Shown here: positions 9,190 through 18,749 of the stretch, piece by piece
How the letters are laid out: each line of letters begins with the position of its first letter
Position numbering within the stretch: position 1 is the first letter of the stretch
Assembly: GCA_964351865.1 (NCBI GenBank)
Contig: CAYGPJ010000011.1
Location: forward strand, 46,996-110,995
Reading direction: 5' to 3'
Source of the DNA: JBCDJI01 sp964351865
GTDB lineage: Bacteria > Verrucomicrobiota > Verrucomicrobiia > Methylacidiphilales > JBCBYL01
Length of the DNA stretch: 64,000 nucleotides
Translations under genes and position numbers: made by a program
Notes under the pieces: generated by a model
What the model was told of the DNA's origin: nothing
Database searches by the model: none
Seen by the model: only the letters and a program-made list of their open reading frames with translations

Positions 9190-12100
9190 TTACGGGGTCG
9201 TTACGACTACCCGGGCAAACCCTTCATCGCCGCTGGGCAGAGCCACTTCCACCTCCACGCCTGCTGCAGAATTCACCGCAACAGGAGTCCAGGAACTGAG
9301 ATTGCTCGAGGTTTCCGCCTGGTAATTCAAAGTCGTGGTATCACGCATTGGCGTAAACCGGATGACCGGTCCACCGGTTCCCTGGTGCAGGGTGACGGGC
9401 CGCGACGGGTTGGCGGCCGTCGGACTGGTTCCAAACGCGAATTCTATGAGATTACTCAGACCATCCCCATCCGGATCTTCGTCCACGCCGGTTTCCAACA
9501 CTCCCTGCCAGCTATGCGATTGAGCCCAGGCCGAATAGATCGTCGTTTCATTCACTTCTCCTAAACTCAGGTAATCGATTACTACCGTATCCGGACTCAC
9601 CATACCCCCGATGTTGCTCTGCAACTTCAGCCGATCGAAACTGGAGGCCCCGGGGTTCACGTCATAACTCCCCGCCCCGAGCGACTGGAACGCTCCCCCT
9701 GAAATGGAGAGCTCCGGTGCGATCTGGATCGTCGCAGCATCTAGATCTAATTCGGCGGCGATCACCAGATCACTAACCGTCAACGAATTGAAGTCGTGTA
9801 ACGTCGTCACCTCAAATCCGCTGCCGTTAAAAATTTGCAGTTGCAGATGAATTTCTCCGGAGACCCGGTGCAGGCGTATCAACCCGAAGTCCTCACCCGC
9901 GTTCTGATCCCGCAACGCGAAACCGACCGCGACGTTGTCCGCCGAGTTGGTCCAGTCTGCCGAGGCCACCCGGTATTCGAGCCGGAATTTACCACTGGTG
10001 TAGGGGCCGTCTTTGACCGTTCCCGTCGTGGTCTTGCTGGCATTCGAGGTTCCGGCAGCGAAGACCATATTGCCGTTACCGTCGGTTGCTACCGAGGCTG
10101 TATCCAGCGTTCCGAAGGTCAGCGTCGAGGTGCTGGCAGTTTCATGCAGCTTGGTTCCGGCCGTTTTATCAAAATTCCAGAGTTCCAGACTTGTCGCGGC
10201 GGGTTGCACTGGCAGTGAAAACATAATGGTCGCCGTATCCGTCTGCGCTGCCGAATCCACTAGCGTGTAGTCGAGGGTAGCGGTGCCGCTAAAGCTTTCA
10301 GGGGCAGTAAAGGTAATGCGGACGCCATCCGTCGTTGCGGTTCCCACCGACGGTGTTCCGATCGACTGAATGCTCAACTCCCCTTCCCCCACATCATTGA
10401 GCGTCGGTGTGAACGTCCGCACTTCCCCCGGCACCAAGCGCACCGTATCATTCACCGCATCAACCGCTCGTGGTGAACTGGATGCCAGCGTGAGAATCAC
10501 ATTGCCGGTATTGGTCGTCCCGTTGTTACTATTCAAAGTGGAATAGAGACCGCTGCCGTGGATAGTCGAGCTGTTCCAACCACTAATGTTCTCCGATTCC
10601 ACGCGGTATTTATATTTTTCCCCGACGGTTGATGTGAAATTCGTATCCACGAAAGTGGTTTGCCCCACGGGCACGTAACCGATCTCACGATAGGAATCAT
10701 CTCCACCATTATTATTGCGCTCATCTACCCCGCTCCGGTAAATTACCGAATGCGTCGCGTTCGTGGCGTTGACCGTCCAGTCCAGTTGGATCGCCGTTTC
10801 GGAGAGTTGCGTCAATGTCAGTCCGTCTGGTGCAGCATCCGGCACGGGAGGCAAAGCAGCGAGCAGTCCGTTGGCAACTAGGTTTTCCTGTTCACTCTGC
10901 CAGGTGTTGCTGCCGGGCTTTGGCATTTTGGTGCCATGAGCTAATACCTCACGATAAAGCTCGTCCAGCATCTCTTCCACCAGATCCGGTCGGCTGAGTG
11001 CTAGATCATCACGTTCGTAGGGATCCGCGGCTAAGTTGTAGAGTTCCACTTTACGCTGCACCATGTAGTAGAGCAGCTTGTAGTCGCCCTTACGGTAGGC
11101 ACCAATCGCCATATTGGCCGTTCCGGTGCTGGCGTTGGTAAAGAAGTGATGCGACTCCTTACGTGCAGCAGCTGTCGGTTGAACGGCGGAGAGCATAAAA
11201 CTCACCGAATCGGTGGCTTCCGCATCCGGCAGCGCCCCTGCCATATCCGCGAATGAACTGAAGAAGTCAGCACCGTGCACCAGTGAATCCGATACCGCCC
11301 CGGCGGTCGTGAGCCCCGGATAGTAGACCATCAACGGTATTTTTAAGCCGCCTTCATACACCCAGGTTTTGCCGAGACGAAACGGGTAATTCGACGTCGG
11401 ATAATTGCTGTAATTATTCGGCTGTGAACCATCAAATACCGGAGCATCCGTCGCATCATTTTCTAATGACTTGGAGGGGCTGGCACCTGAACCGTAACCA
11501 CTGGATGACTTACCCCCATGATCCGAAGACACCACGATGATAGTCGTTTCTGAAAGCTTTTTACCGGGGTTCCGGGGATCGTCTGTGGCTGCCAGATAGC
11601 TACGGAGTTCGCCCAGGCTATCATCGTAACTTTTCATCAATGCAGCATAAAGCCGGTTGTCCTGCACGATCCGGTCTGCAGAAGTGATGTCCTGCCTCAG
11701 TCCACTGCCACCGGGGTGATTGGCCAATTCCGCACTCATGGAATTTTTACGAGTCGTAAAATAATCAATATCCGCCTGTTTCGCTTCGACCGGTGTATGC
11801 ACTGCATAATGCGCCAGCGTCAGAAAGAACGGAGCCGAGGCGTGATTGGTAATGCTGTCGTAGATAAACCCTTTCGCTTTCTGGGTCATGCGATCGGTCA
11901 GATACTCCCCATCGAAGGGAGCCGTGGCTTCTGTCGGTAACATATAATCGGTTCCATCCAGATCCGGCAGCCCATAGGTATAGGTTCCGGATGATGGTGC
12001 CGTTTCCAATGCGAAGTAAGAATTCGGTGGAGCTCCAAATTCACCGGCAGCGATCGATACGTCAAAGCCCTGCTGTTGTGGTCCGCGAGCGGGTGAATCG

Positions 12101-12783
12101 GACGATTCCCCCAAGTGATATTTGCCGATGTAGGCGGTGCGATAGCCGGATGCCTGGATCGGCTCGGCATAGGTCACATTCTCCAGTGCTATCCCGCCAC
12201 CGTTCGGAATCCCTTCCGGCCGCCAGTCATATTTCCCCAACAGCATCGAGCGCCGTGCCACCACGCAGCGCGGCCCTGAGCAATACGCATTGGTGAAGAC
12301 CACACTCTCTCCTGCCAGCGTGTCCAGCTCCGGGGTCTCATGCAACGTTGGCCCATCGATTTCCGGATCGCGCAACGAGACGATGTCCTTGTAGCCCATG
12401 TCATCCGCCAGAAAGAATATGATATTCAGATACCCGGTGGTGGTCGCTGAGCCGGCACTCACCCAAGATGAGGCGTTGCCTCCCTGAACGGAACGCACGC
12501 GGTAGCTATAAGCGGTATTCGCCGTTAACCCGCGGTGATAGTAACTGTCCGAGTTAGCAGGCAAAGAAACCGTAGAACTGCCGTTGATTTCCACTTCATA
12601 GGACGTCTCGTCGATGGCGATATCCTGCCAACTGATTGCGACCGTTTCCGGCCCGGCCGCTTGCGCGGAGGCGGCCTGTGGCGCATCCACCGCATAGATT
12701 GCGTTAGCGGCCAGAGAATATGCCCATGCAACCGCTACGAGTTTAACAGAAAGGGATAGAGAAAAATGATATACCGTTTTCAT
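9190..12783 (-). CDS. Large multidomain secreted S1-type sulfatase with unusual CVVAR active-site motif
   Basis: A 1197-aa secreted protein. Order: signal peptide (about 1-31), fibronectin type III domain (about 33-116), S1 sulfatase domain (about 117-640) beginning LNIIFFLADDMGY with D127/D128, a second FN3-like domain (about 645-745), an Ig/cadherin-like domain (about 755-850), a lectin-like beta-sandwich (about 860-1075), and a calcium-binding-type DEDPDGDGLSN segment before the C-terminal domain. The active-site signature reads C173-V-V-A-R instead of C-X-[PA]-X-R: Val replaces the Pro/Ala at position 175. The bases (TGC GTG GTG GCA CGG) are unambiguous. It may still be converted to formylglycine, may be inactive, or may have a shifted role. 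Single-gene unit with the shared element upstream. Confidence 0.9.
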   Translation of the reverse strand: MKTVYHFSLSLSVKLVAVAWAYSLAANAIYAVDAPQAASAQAAGPETVAISWQDIAIDETSYEVEINGSSTVSLPANSDSYYHRGLTANTAYSYRVRSVQGGNASSWVSAGSATTTGYLNIIFFLADDMGYKDIVSLRDPEIDGPTLHETPELDTLAGESVVFTNAYCSGPRCVVARRSMLLGKYDWRPEGIPNGGGIALENVTYAEPIQASGYRTAYIGKYHLGESSDSPARGPQQQGFDVSIAAGEFGAPPNSYFALETAPSSGTYTYGLPDLDGTDYMLPTEATAPFDGEYLTDRMTQKAKGFIYDSITNHASAPFFLTLAHYAVHTPVEAKQADIDYFTTRKNSMSAELANHPGGSGLRQDITSADRIVQDNRLYAALMKSYDDSLGELRSYLAATDDPRNPGKKLSETTIIVVSSDHGGKSSSGYGSGASPSKSLENDATDAPVFDGSQPNNYSNYPTSNYPFRLGKTWVYEGGLKIPLMVYYPGLTTAGAVSDSLVHGADFFSSFADMAGALPDAEATDSVSFMLSAVQPTAAARKESHHFFTNASTGTANMAIGAYRKGDYKLLYYMVQRKVELYNLAADPYERDDLALSRPDLVEEMLDELYREVLAHGTKMPKPGSNTWQSEQENLVANGLLAALPPVPDAAPDGLTLTQLSETAIQLDWTVNATNATHSVIYRSGVDERNNNGGDDSYREIGYVPVGQTTFVDTNFTSTVGEKYKYRVESENISGWNSSTIHGSGLYSTLNSNNGTTNTGNVILTLASSSPRAVDAVNDTVRLVPGEVRTFTPTLNDVGEGELSIQSIGTPSVGTATTDGVRITFTAPESFSGTATLDYTLVDSAAQTDTATIMFSLPVQPAATSLELWNFDKTAGTKLHETASTSTLTFGTLDTASVATDGNGNMVFAAGTSNASKTTTGTVKDGPYTSGKFRLEYRVASADWTNSADNVAVGFALRDQNAGEDFGLIRLHRVSGEIHLQLQIFNGSGFEVTTLHDFNSLTVSDLVIAAELDLDAATIQIAPELSISGGAFQSLGAGSYDVNPGASSFDRLKLQSNIGGMVSPDTVVIDYLSLGEVNETTIYSAWAQSHSWQGVLETGVDEDPDGDGLSNLIEFAFGTSPTAANPSRPVTLHQGTGGPVIRFTPMRDTTTLNYQAETSSNLSSWTPVAVNSAAGVEVEVALPSGDEGFARVVVTTP

Positions 12784-12857
12784 ATTTGCTTCGAATACCT
12801 TAAGTGGAAATTACACTTTCTCAAATCGCATCATCATTGAAGTTTGGAATATATGTA

Positions 12858-12872
12858 ATGAATTAACGCACT
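12858..12872 (-). promoter_or_regulatory. Shared cluster element upstream of the 1197-aa sulfatase
   Basis: Minus strand AGTGCGTTAATTCAT, 14/15 to the consensus, ending 75 bp before the start codon at 12783. A weaker TGAAGTTT-containing copy begins 21 bp nearer the gene (12837-12851). Confidence 0.6.
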
Positions 12873-12893
12873 CCAAGAAGCGTATGTTCAGAT

Positions 12894-12922
12894 AAAAAAA
12901 GGCACTCCACTCGGAGTGCCTT
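12894..12922 (-). terminator. Rho-independent terminator of the PEP-CTERM gene at 12946
   Basis: A 10-bp stem (AAGGCACTCC with GGAGTGCCTT, 4-nt loop) at 12899-12922 is followed, on the minus strand, by a run of Ts (12894-12900 on the plus strand is all A). It lies just after the stop codon at 12946. Confidence 0.85.
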
Positions 12923-12945
12923 CAAGGAATACTATGAAAAGCGTC

Positions 12946-13872
12946 TTATTTCTTACGGCGCAGCATCAACAGGCTGCCGAAGCCTAAGCCTAATAATGCT
13001 ACCGTGGATGGTTCAGGAACAGCCGCGCCCGTAACCGTCAATCCAGGTGTGACATCGGTCAGCTCCGTTCCGACACGGAATTCATCGAAGACCACAGATG
13101 AACCACTTAAAATAGATAGAGTGTCAAAGCCCGTATTATCGACCGATGCGGTATATTGGCCCGCTTGAGTGGATGCTCCCGTATTATCTACCTGGTAGAC
13201 GGTTACCACATCATTCACTGCTGACAGTTCAAATTTCACCAGATAGAGCACATCTCCAACAATAGGATCAATGCCTAAATTTGACTGTTGCGCCGCAACC
13301 GCAGTGGTGTTAAATAGTGCAGCTTCAACACCTAGCGCTGATCCCTGTGCACCACCATCGTTGTTATCCAGAAATACTCCCAAACCGTTTCCAGAAACCA
13401 ATCGAGCATTGTTTCTACTTTCTGCTTCAAATCCAGAGTCACCCAGTGATATTGCCGTATTCCCGCTGCTCCAATCGGATAGAAAGCTCAACCAGACGGT
13501 GTTACCATCTGCAAAAGCAGCGCTGCTGCTCAATGTGGCTGAAGCAGCTACAAAAATGTGGGTAGTGTCTGCTCCGGATTGTTTACGGACGGCACGCCCC
13601 GTTTCGGTCAATGTTCCAAAACCAAAACTTTCTCCATTGCCGCGGGTTTCGATAAAATCATCATTAGTTGCTTGAGAGGTATCCTGTGTAACCGTCCAAT
13701 TTCCCGTAAATCCTGTTCCACTTGTGGCCTGACCGTTAATATCTTGCGCAAAACCGTAATTAAACCCCTCATAGGCAACCAGTGCCGCTTGCGACTGACT
13801 AGCCATTGATAGCAATCCTGCCCAAGCAATGACTAGAGCTACACTCGATTGGATATATTTTATTTTTTTCAT
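12946..13872 (-). CDS. PEP-CTERM sorted surface protein
   Basis: A 308-aa exported protein with signal peptide (about 1-29) and a C-terminal PEP-CTERM signal: VPEPS, a hydrophobic helix and RRKK. Such proteins are processed by an exosortase and placed at the cell surface or in extracellular matrix. The body (LVAYEGFNYGFAQDINGQ..., GTGFTGNWTV) resembles the lectin-like beta-sandwich proteins common in this phylum. No catalytic motif is seen. It has its own terminator and the shared 15-bp element upstream, suggesting induction with the polysaccharide cluster. No exosortase gene lies in the window. Confidence 0.88.
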   Translation of the reverse strand: MKKIKYIQSSVALVIAWAGLLSMASQSQAALVAYEGFNYGFAQDINGQATSGTGFTGNWTVTQDTSQATNDDFIETRGNGESFGFGTLTETGRAVRKQSGADTTHIFVAASATLSSSAAFADGNTVWLSFLSDWSSGNTAISLGDSGFEAESRNNARLVSGNGLGVFLDNNDGGAQGSALGVEAALFNTTAVAAQQSNLGIDPIVGDVLYLVKFELSAVNDVVTVYQVDNTGASTQAGQYTASVDNTGFDTLSILSGSSVVFDEFRVGTELTDVTPGLTVTGAAVPEPSTVALLGLGFGSLLMLRRKK

Positions 13873-13955
13873 AATTGTTCCATTAGCTACTACGACTATG
13901 CCCAGTAAATCACCAATGAGTACGATTAAAACTTATGAATATTTTTTGGGTTTCA

Positions 13956-13970
13956 ATGAAATCACGCACC
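13956..13970 (-). promoter_or_regulatory. Shared cluster element upstream of PEP-CTERM gene 12946-13872
   Basis: Minus strand GGTGCGTGATTTCAT, 12/15 to the consensus, ending 84 bp before the start at 13872. On the plus strand, ATGAAT recurs exactly 21 bp nearer the gene (13935-13940). Confidence 0.55.
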
Positions 13971-13982
13971 AATGGTAATTAC

Positions 13983-14762
13983 TTATTTCTTACGACGCAT
14001 CACCCACAGACCGGCAAACGCCATACCGAGCAACGCTACCGTAGAGGGTTCTGGAACCGCGGTGTAGGACAACTGGATCTGATCCAGCACATATTCGTTA
14101 CCGGAAGTTAAAGCCGTATTCCATTGTAACGAGTCGACCCGCAAGTTTCCGGTTCCTAATCCCGCGATGGAACCCGTGTGAGCGGCAAAACGGCTACTCC
14201 AGGTTGAGCCATCCGAAGTGGGAGTGCCAATCCAGTAGGTGTAGGTATCCGCCTGGAAATCCAGCGTCATCCCATAGGTGATCGGCCCGCCTGTTTCCGC
14301 ATTCACCGCAACACCGGCCACCGCTTCTCCAGTTAGACGAATCCGGGAATTCGCATCCTGCTTTTGAAAATTGAGATCACCTACCGTTTGATTCAAATCC
14401 GTCGCCCCATCATCAAAGCGAAAGCGCACGCGGAAATTATCGTCTGCAGTTCCCGTAGAAAAATTGAACGAATTCAGGGTAATTGACATGGTTGCGACGC
14501 TGGTATTGGTGTCGTCTAATGTAATTCCAATGGCACGGTCTCCACTAAAACCGGAAGCCGTCTGCACCGTAAGTCCGCCGTCAAAGGCTACTGGATCCGG
14601 ATCATCAAAGTGGGTGGCATTGAGTCCCTGATTCGACACTCGATTGGATAAACCAGAGCCATCTTCAGTGAAATCCCATTGTTGAATGACGGTTTGAGCG
14701 TATGCACTCGCGCCAAACGTAAATAGTGACGTTAGTACAAGTAGATTGAGCGTTCTTTTCAT
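13983..14762 (-). CDS. PEP-CTERM sorted surface protein
   Basis: From the ATG at 14762 the protein has 259 aa: signal peptide MKRTLNLLVLTSLFTFGAS..AYAQ, a beta-rich body (WDFTEDGSGLSN, FRVRFRFDDGA) and a PEP-CTERM end (VPEPS, hydrophobic helix, RRKK). An ATG 12 codons upstream (14798) would add a non-signal stretch, so 14762 is preferred. Its C-terminal signal is nearly identical to that of the neighbouring PEP-CTERM gene, so the two probably use the same exosortase. Two copies of the shared element lie upstream. Confidence 0.87.
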   Translation of the reverse strand: MKRTLNLLVLTSLFTFGASAYAQTVIQQWDFTEDGSGLSNRVSNQGLNATHFDDPDPVAFDGGLTVQTASGFSGDRAIGITLDDTNTSVATMSITLNSFNFSTGTADDNFRVRFRFDDGATDLNQTVGDLNFQKQDANSRIRLTGEAVAGVAVNAETGGPITYGMTLDFQADTYTYWIGTPTSDGSTWSSRFAAHTGSIAGLGTGNLRVDSLQWNTALTSGNEYVLDQIQLSYTAVPEPSTVALLGMAFAGLWVMRRKK

Positions 14763-14826
14763 GATAGTTTCTTTTAAGTTATTCTTAGTATGCCCCATTA
14801 GTTTCAGTTTTAAACATTAATCTTCT

Positions 14827-14862
14827 ATGAATATTACGCAAGTAAGGATGAATTTACGCACT
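14827..14862 (-). promoter_or_regulatory. Tandem pair of shared cluster elements, 21 bp apart
   Basis: Distal copy AGTGCGTAAATTCAT (14848-14862, the full consensus) and proximal copy TTGCGTAATATTCAT (14827-14841), starting exactly 21 bp apart, both upstream of the ATG at 14762. This is the direct-repeat spacing typical of AraC-family operators, in which both subunits bind the same DNA face. Confidence 0.65.
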
Positions 14863-14911
14863 TTCCTGCTAGACCTCTGCTCGCCTTGTCTCTCTCAGCT
14901 CATTTGATCAG

Positions 14912-17332
14912 CTATGGGAAAGCGATCGTATACCTTTGTTCGGGTTCACTGATAAATGTGAGGATACCTCCCGCTTCGATACTGGATTGTATCGTCTGGT
15001 TCTTAGCGTCCAACACACGCGTGCCCTTAGCTGAGAGACCTGAATACTTTAGTCGGCACTCTCCACCACTTCGTGCGGTGACGCTTAACTCCGTCATCTT
15101 TTGATCCGTCCACTTCGCGGAAATCGAGAAATTACCACGTGCAATCAGCCCATCGAACGAGCCGGTGCTCCACGCTTGCGGTAGTGCAGGCAATAGCTCG
15201 ATGTAGCCTTGATGGCTTTGCAGCAGCATTTCCGACACGCCAGCCATGACGCCAAAGTTACCATCGATTTGAAAAGGAGGATGCAGTGTCCACAAATTTG
15301 GCACGGTCTTTTCCGCGATAAACAGCTGGTAGATCTTATGCGCTCTGTCGCCGTCCTGCAGGCGGGCCCAGCAGTTCATACGGTGCGCCATCGCCCAACC
15401 CGTGGTGACGTCGCCACGTAGATTAAGTGTCTTGGTGGCAGCTTGCTGCCACTCAGGTGTGCTGGAGTTTATCAAAGTGCCGGGATACAGCGGGCACAGG
15501 TGTGAAATGTGACGGTGATATTTATCCCCAAGCGAGGAATAGGTCGTTTCCTCGCGCCACTCCTTGATTTGGCCGGAGTCGCCGATATTGATGGGATCTA
15601 ATTTGGGCAGTTCCTTACGGATCGTCTCCAGCAGTGGGTCGGCATCTCCCAAGGCGGTAGCCAAGGTGAGCACATCCTGATGATTTTCCCATACAAAGCC
15701 CTGATCGAATGTGCAGCCCGTAGTAATGTAGTGCTTGCCCTTGTGTTGATCCAAATGCCCGGGCATGCCTTCGAGTTGTTTTTTATCACGTATGGGATTT
15801 TCGGGTGATGCGGAGGGCTTGACCAACAGGGTGTCCCCCTGCTCGATGAGTGTCTTTGAGAAAAAGCGGCTCATGCCTGAGAGGGCGGGATAGGCCACGT
15901 CCTTGAGGTAGTCGCGATCCAACGTGAACGCGTAGTAGTCCATCAACAACTTAGTGGTGAATCCTCCAGTGCCGGGACCCGAGTGGCCGCCAGGCGGTCT
16001 GACCTTATAGGGAGTCGCGCCAGTGCCGATAGCCCAACCGTTCTGCGTCACATCGCTGGATACTCGCTCGGGATGGTGTTGCTGTAAATAGGTTCGCGCA
16101 TTCTCCTGTGCTTGCGGGTGGTAGGCTTTGAAGTAGTTGATATACGCTTCAAACGTCTCCGCCAAATTCACCGAGCAGGCACCCCAGTAGTTCATTTGAA
16201 GATTAATGTTATGCCAGTAGCCACCGGTCCATGGGGTGATTTCATACTGGCTCCAAGTGCCTTGCAGGCCTGCCGGCAGCGTCTTTTCACGTGAACTGGC
16301 AATCAAGAGGTAGCGCCCATATTGAAACATCAACTCTTCCAGATAGGTGTCGTGGGTGCCTTCTTGGTAGCCTGCTAGAAGTTCATGGGTGGGCAGCGGA
16401 GAAACCGTAGCGTTCAAGTTGACACTGACGCGTCCGAACAGATTTTGGTAGTCGGCTAGGTGACGCTGCTTGAGCTCGGCGGATCCCTTAGTCGCGGCCG
16501 CGGCAATGATCTGACTGATACGCTCGTGCGGGAATTTCGTGGCATCCAGTTTCTCACTATCTGTTTTTTTAAAGACGTCTTGCGAGAGCTCATAATTGGT
16601 TCCGGCCGCGACAATGATGCTGACGCTGTCGGCTCCTGTGACGGTGAGCGTGCCCTCTCCGCTGGTGATCGTTCCGCCTTGATGCAGCACTTTAAATTGC
16701 CCTTCGAAATTATTGCCCTCCAGCGGAAGACTACCAGCGAGTGTAATCGTGTCCCCCTGTGCGACTACGGTGCCCGTTTTTTTGTCCTCCTGACGCAGAC
16801 TCTTTAAGTAGGGAATCTGCGGGGCTAGCGTGAAGGAGACTGCGCCGGGGGTGTCGGCAGTTAAAATAATAACCATCACCTGATCAGGATAGCTCACAAA
16901 ATACTCCCGCGTATAGCGAACGCCATCAGATTGGTAGGCAACGTGGGCAATGGCCTCATTCAGGTTCAACGAGCGACGATAGTCCTGCACATCCTGGTGA
17001 TCGAAATGGAGCTCAATCTCTGCGAAACTGGTGAGCCCACCCAAACCATACAAACCGGAATTGAATAAGGTCTTTTCCGTCAATTGGACCCGCTCGACAT
17101 CCGTTCGGCCAAATACATTCGCGCCCATGTAGCCATTACCTATAGGATGCGACCAATACTCCCAATCTTCGTCGTAGGGAAAAGTTAAGTTCGACCTTTG
17201 AGTGGATTCGGCTCCTCGATTCGGCGCTGGTTCAGGTTCCCATATTTCGTAGGTTCGTGGCGCGGCGGAGAGTATGGAAGCACTCAGCGCTAGCAATAGT
17301 AAGGGAATGAGTTTGGGGATAAGTTTTAGCAT
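14912..17332 (-). CDS. GH95 alpha-L-fucosidase/alpha-L-galactosidase
   Basis: An 806-aa secreted (signal peptide about 1-23) family 95 enzyme removing terminal alpha-L-fucose or alpha-L-galactose by inversion. Family blocks: HPIGNGYMGANVFG near the N-terminus, LPAGLQGTWSQ, WHNINLQMNYW, KPSASPENP, FDQGFVWENHQD, HRHISHLCPLYPG, TGWAMAHRMNCWARL, and FQIDGNFGVMAGVSEMLLQSHQ, which together frame the (alpha/alpha)6 barrel active site. The length is normal. It is the last gene of the six-gene operon starting at 24139, 19 nt after the preceding sulfatase. Fucosidase versus galactosidase depends on residues not resolved here. Confidence 0.95.
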   Translation of the reverse strand: MLKLIPKLIPLLLLALSASILSAAPRTYEIWEPEPAPNRGAESTQRSNLTFPYDEDWEYWSHPIGNGYMGANVFGRTDVERVQLTEKTLFNSGLYGLGGLTSFAEIELHFDHQDVQDYRRSLNLNEAIAHVAYQSDGVRYTREYFVSYPDQVMVIILTADTPGAVSFTLAPQIPYLKSLRQEDKKTGTVVAQGDTITLAGSLPLEGNNFEGQFKVLHQGGTITSGEGTLTVTGADSVSIIVAAGTNYELSQDVFKKTDSEKLDATKFPHERISQIIAAAATKGSAELKQRHLADYQNLFGRVSVNLNATVSPLPTHELLAGYQEGTHDTYLEELMFQYGRYLLIASSREKTLPAGLQGTWSQYEITPWTGGYWHNINLQMNYWGACSVNLAETFEAYINYFKAYHPQAQENARTYLQQHHPERVSSDVTQNGWAIGTGATPYKVRPPGGHSGPGTGGFTTKLLMDYYAFTLDRDYLKDVAYPALSGMSRFFSKTLIEQGDTLLVKPSASPENPIRDKKQLEGMPGHLDQHKGKHYITTGCTFDQGFVWENHQDVLTLATALGDADPLLETIRKELPKLDPINIGDSGQIKEWREETTYSSLGDKYHRHISHLCPLYPGTLINSSTPEWQQAATKTLNLRGDVTTGWAMAHRMNCWARLQDGDRAHKIYQLFIAEKTVPNLWTLHPPFQIDGNFGVMAGVSEMLLQSHQGYIELLPALPQAWSTGSFDGLIARGNFSISAKWTDQKMTELSVTARSGGECRLKYSGLSAKGTRVLDAKNQTIQSSIEAGGILTFISEPEQRYTIAFP

Positions 17333-17351
17333 CGTAATTAGTCCGCTTAAT

Positions 17352-18749
17352 CTATTTTTGATCCAAGGTATAAGTCGGATTTAATTCCAAGGGCTGAGCA
17401 CCGACCTGCTTTTCCCAGTCCCTCAGTTTTTGTGTCAGCTGCTGAACTTTTTCGGGATGGCTGGCTGTAAGGTCTTTGGTTTCCTGTGGGTCGTTCTTTA
17501 AGTTGTAGAGCTCGTAGCTGCTGTATTCGACGTTTTCGCGTAGCTTATAGTCGCCATCGAAGAGCACGTTCCGCCAAGGCACTCGCCACGTATTGGTTTT
17601 ATCGCTGAAGCCTGCATATTTCGGATAATAGCAAACGATGGGACGTGCTGGTAGTTGCTCACTCTTGCCGGTCAGTAGTGGTGTGAGGACTTCGCCATCC
17701 AGTGGGTGATCCTCGGGACGCGGCAAGTCGGCCATATCGAGAAAGGTAGGAAAGAGATCCACGTGGGTGATGCGCTCTTCGGAGCTGCTGCCCGCTTCGA
17801 TTTTGTTGGGCCACTTAAAGAGATACGGCACGCGCATGCCACCTTCATAGACATCGCCTTTAGTGCCGCGATACTCGCCGACGAGATCTTGGCAATAGGA
17901 TCCGTTGTCGGAAGTGAAGACAACGATGGTATTGTCTTCGATCCCCATTTCTTCCAAGGCAGTAACGAGTCGACCGACTTGATCGTCGAGGTGCTTTGTC
18001 ATGGCCGCTATGATGGGAATACTCTCCGCTTTTTTATCTTGGAACTCTTTACCCGCCAACTTTGCCTGAAAGTGCTCAATGTAATCGGCGCGTGTCTCGA
18101 AGGGCGCGTGGACGAGGTAATACGGCATATAGAGGAAGAAGGGCTGATCATTCGACTTGGCCTCGGCCATGAACTCGATCGCCATGCCAGTGAAGAGTTC
18201 GGCGAAGTCCATTCCTTCGGGGAGCTCGACATGAGGCCTTGATGGTTTCTTGCCGTAATGATCATTGGCAACGATCGCCACGTCGAAGCCTTGGCCGCTC
18301 GGATGCAGCACTTTATCATAATTTCCAGCGTGCCATTTCCCATACATGGCAGTGGTGTAACCGGCCTGTTTAAAGGCATCTGCGAAGGTCGTTTTCTCCA
18401 GTGCGAGGCCAGTGAGTTTTGGCACGACGTATTTAATCTTATCTTCCTGGCCGCGGTGATGATCCTTCACACGGTAGCCGCCGGTGCGTGGACTATATTG
18501 ACCACTGAGTATCGCGATGCGCGAAGGCTGGCAAGTCGGGTGTGATGCGTAGCCGTTGGTGAACTTCATTCCATCTCGACCCAGTTGATCGATGTGGGGT
18601 GTCTCTAGCCACTCCGTGCCATAACTATGGAGTCCGCCATAACCCAAGTCATCCGCTAGAATGAACACCACGTTCGGCCGTTCTGCGGCCTGTGCCACCG
18701 CTATGGCACACAGATAAACCATCAGTCTTAACGCTAATTTAGTGAACAT
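17352..18749 (-). CDS. Secreted S1 sulfatase (CQPSR)
   Basis: A 465-aa sulfatase with signal peptide (about 1-22, ending AQAAE), metal-binding RPNVVFILADDLGYGG (D33, D34), and the FGly site CQPSR with C73. The GKWHAG and TSDNG motifs of the family are also present. Its ATG overlaps the stop of the transporter gene by one base (TGATG). Expected to desulfate glycan in the periplasm or outside; subfamily and regioselectivity not assigned. Confidence 0.96.
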   Translation of the reverse strand: MFTKLALRLMVYLCAIAVAQAAERPNVVFILADDLGYGGLHSYGTEWLETPHIDQLGRDGMKFTNGYASHPTCQPSRIAILSGQYSPRTGGYRVKDHHRGQEDKIKYVVPKLTGLALEKTTFADAFKQAGYTTAMYGKWHAGNYDKVLHPSGQGFDVAIVANDHYGKKPSRPHVELPEGMDFAELFTGMAIEFMAEAKSNDQPFFLYMPYYLVHAPFETRADYIEHFQAKLAGKEFQDKKAESIPIIAAMTKHLDDQVGRLVTALEEMGIEDNTIVVFTSDNGSYCQDLVGEYRGTKGDVYEGGMRVPYLFKWPNKIEAGSSSEERITHVDLFPTFLDMADLPRPEDHPLDGEVLTPLLTGKSEQLPARPIVCYYPKYAGFSDKTNTWRVPWRNVLFDGDYKLRENVEYSSYELYNLKNDPQETKDLTASHPEKVQQLTQKLRDWEKQVGAQPLELNPTYTLDQK

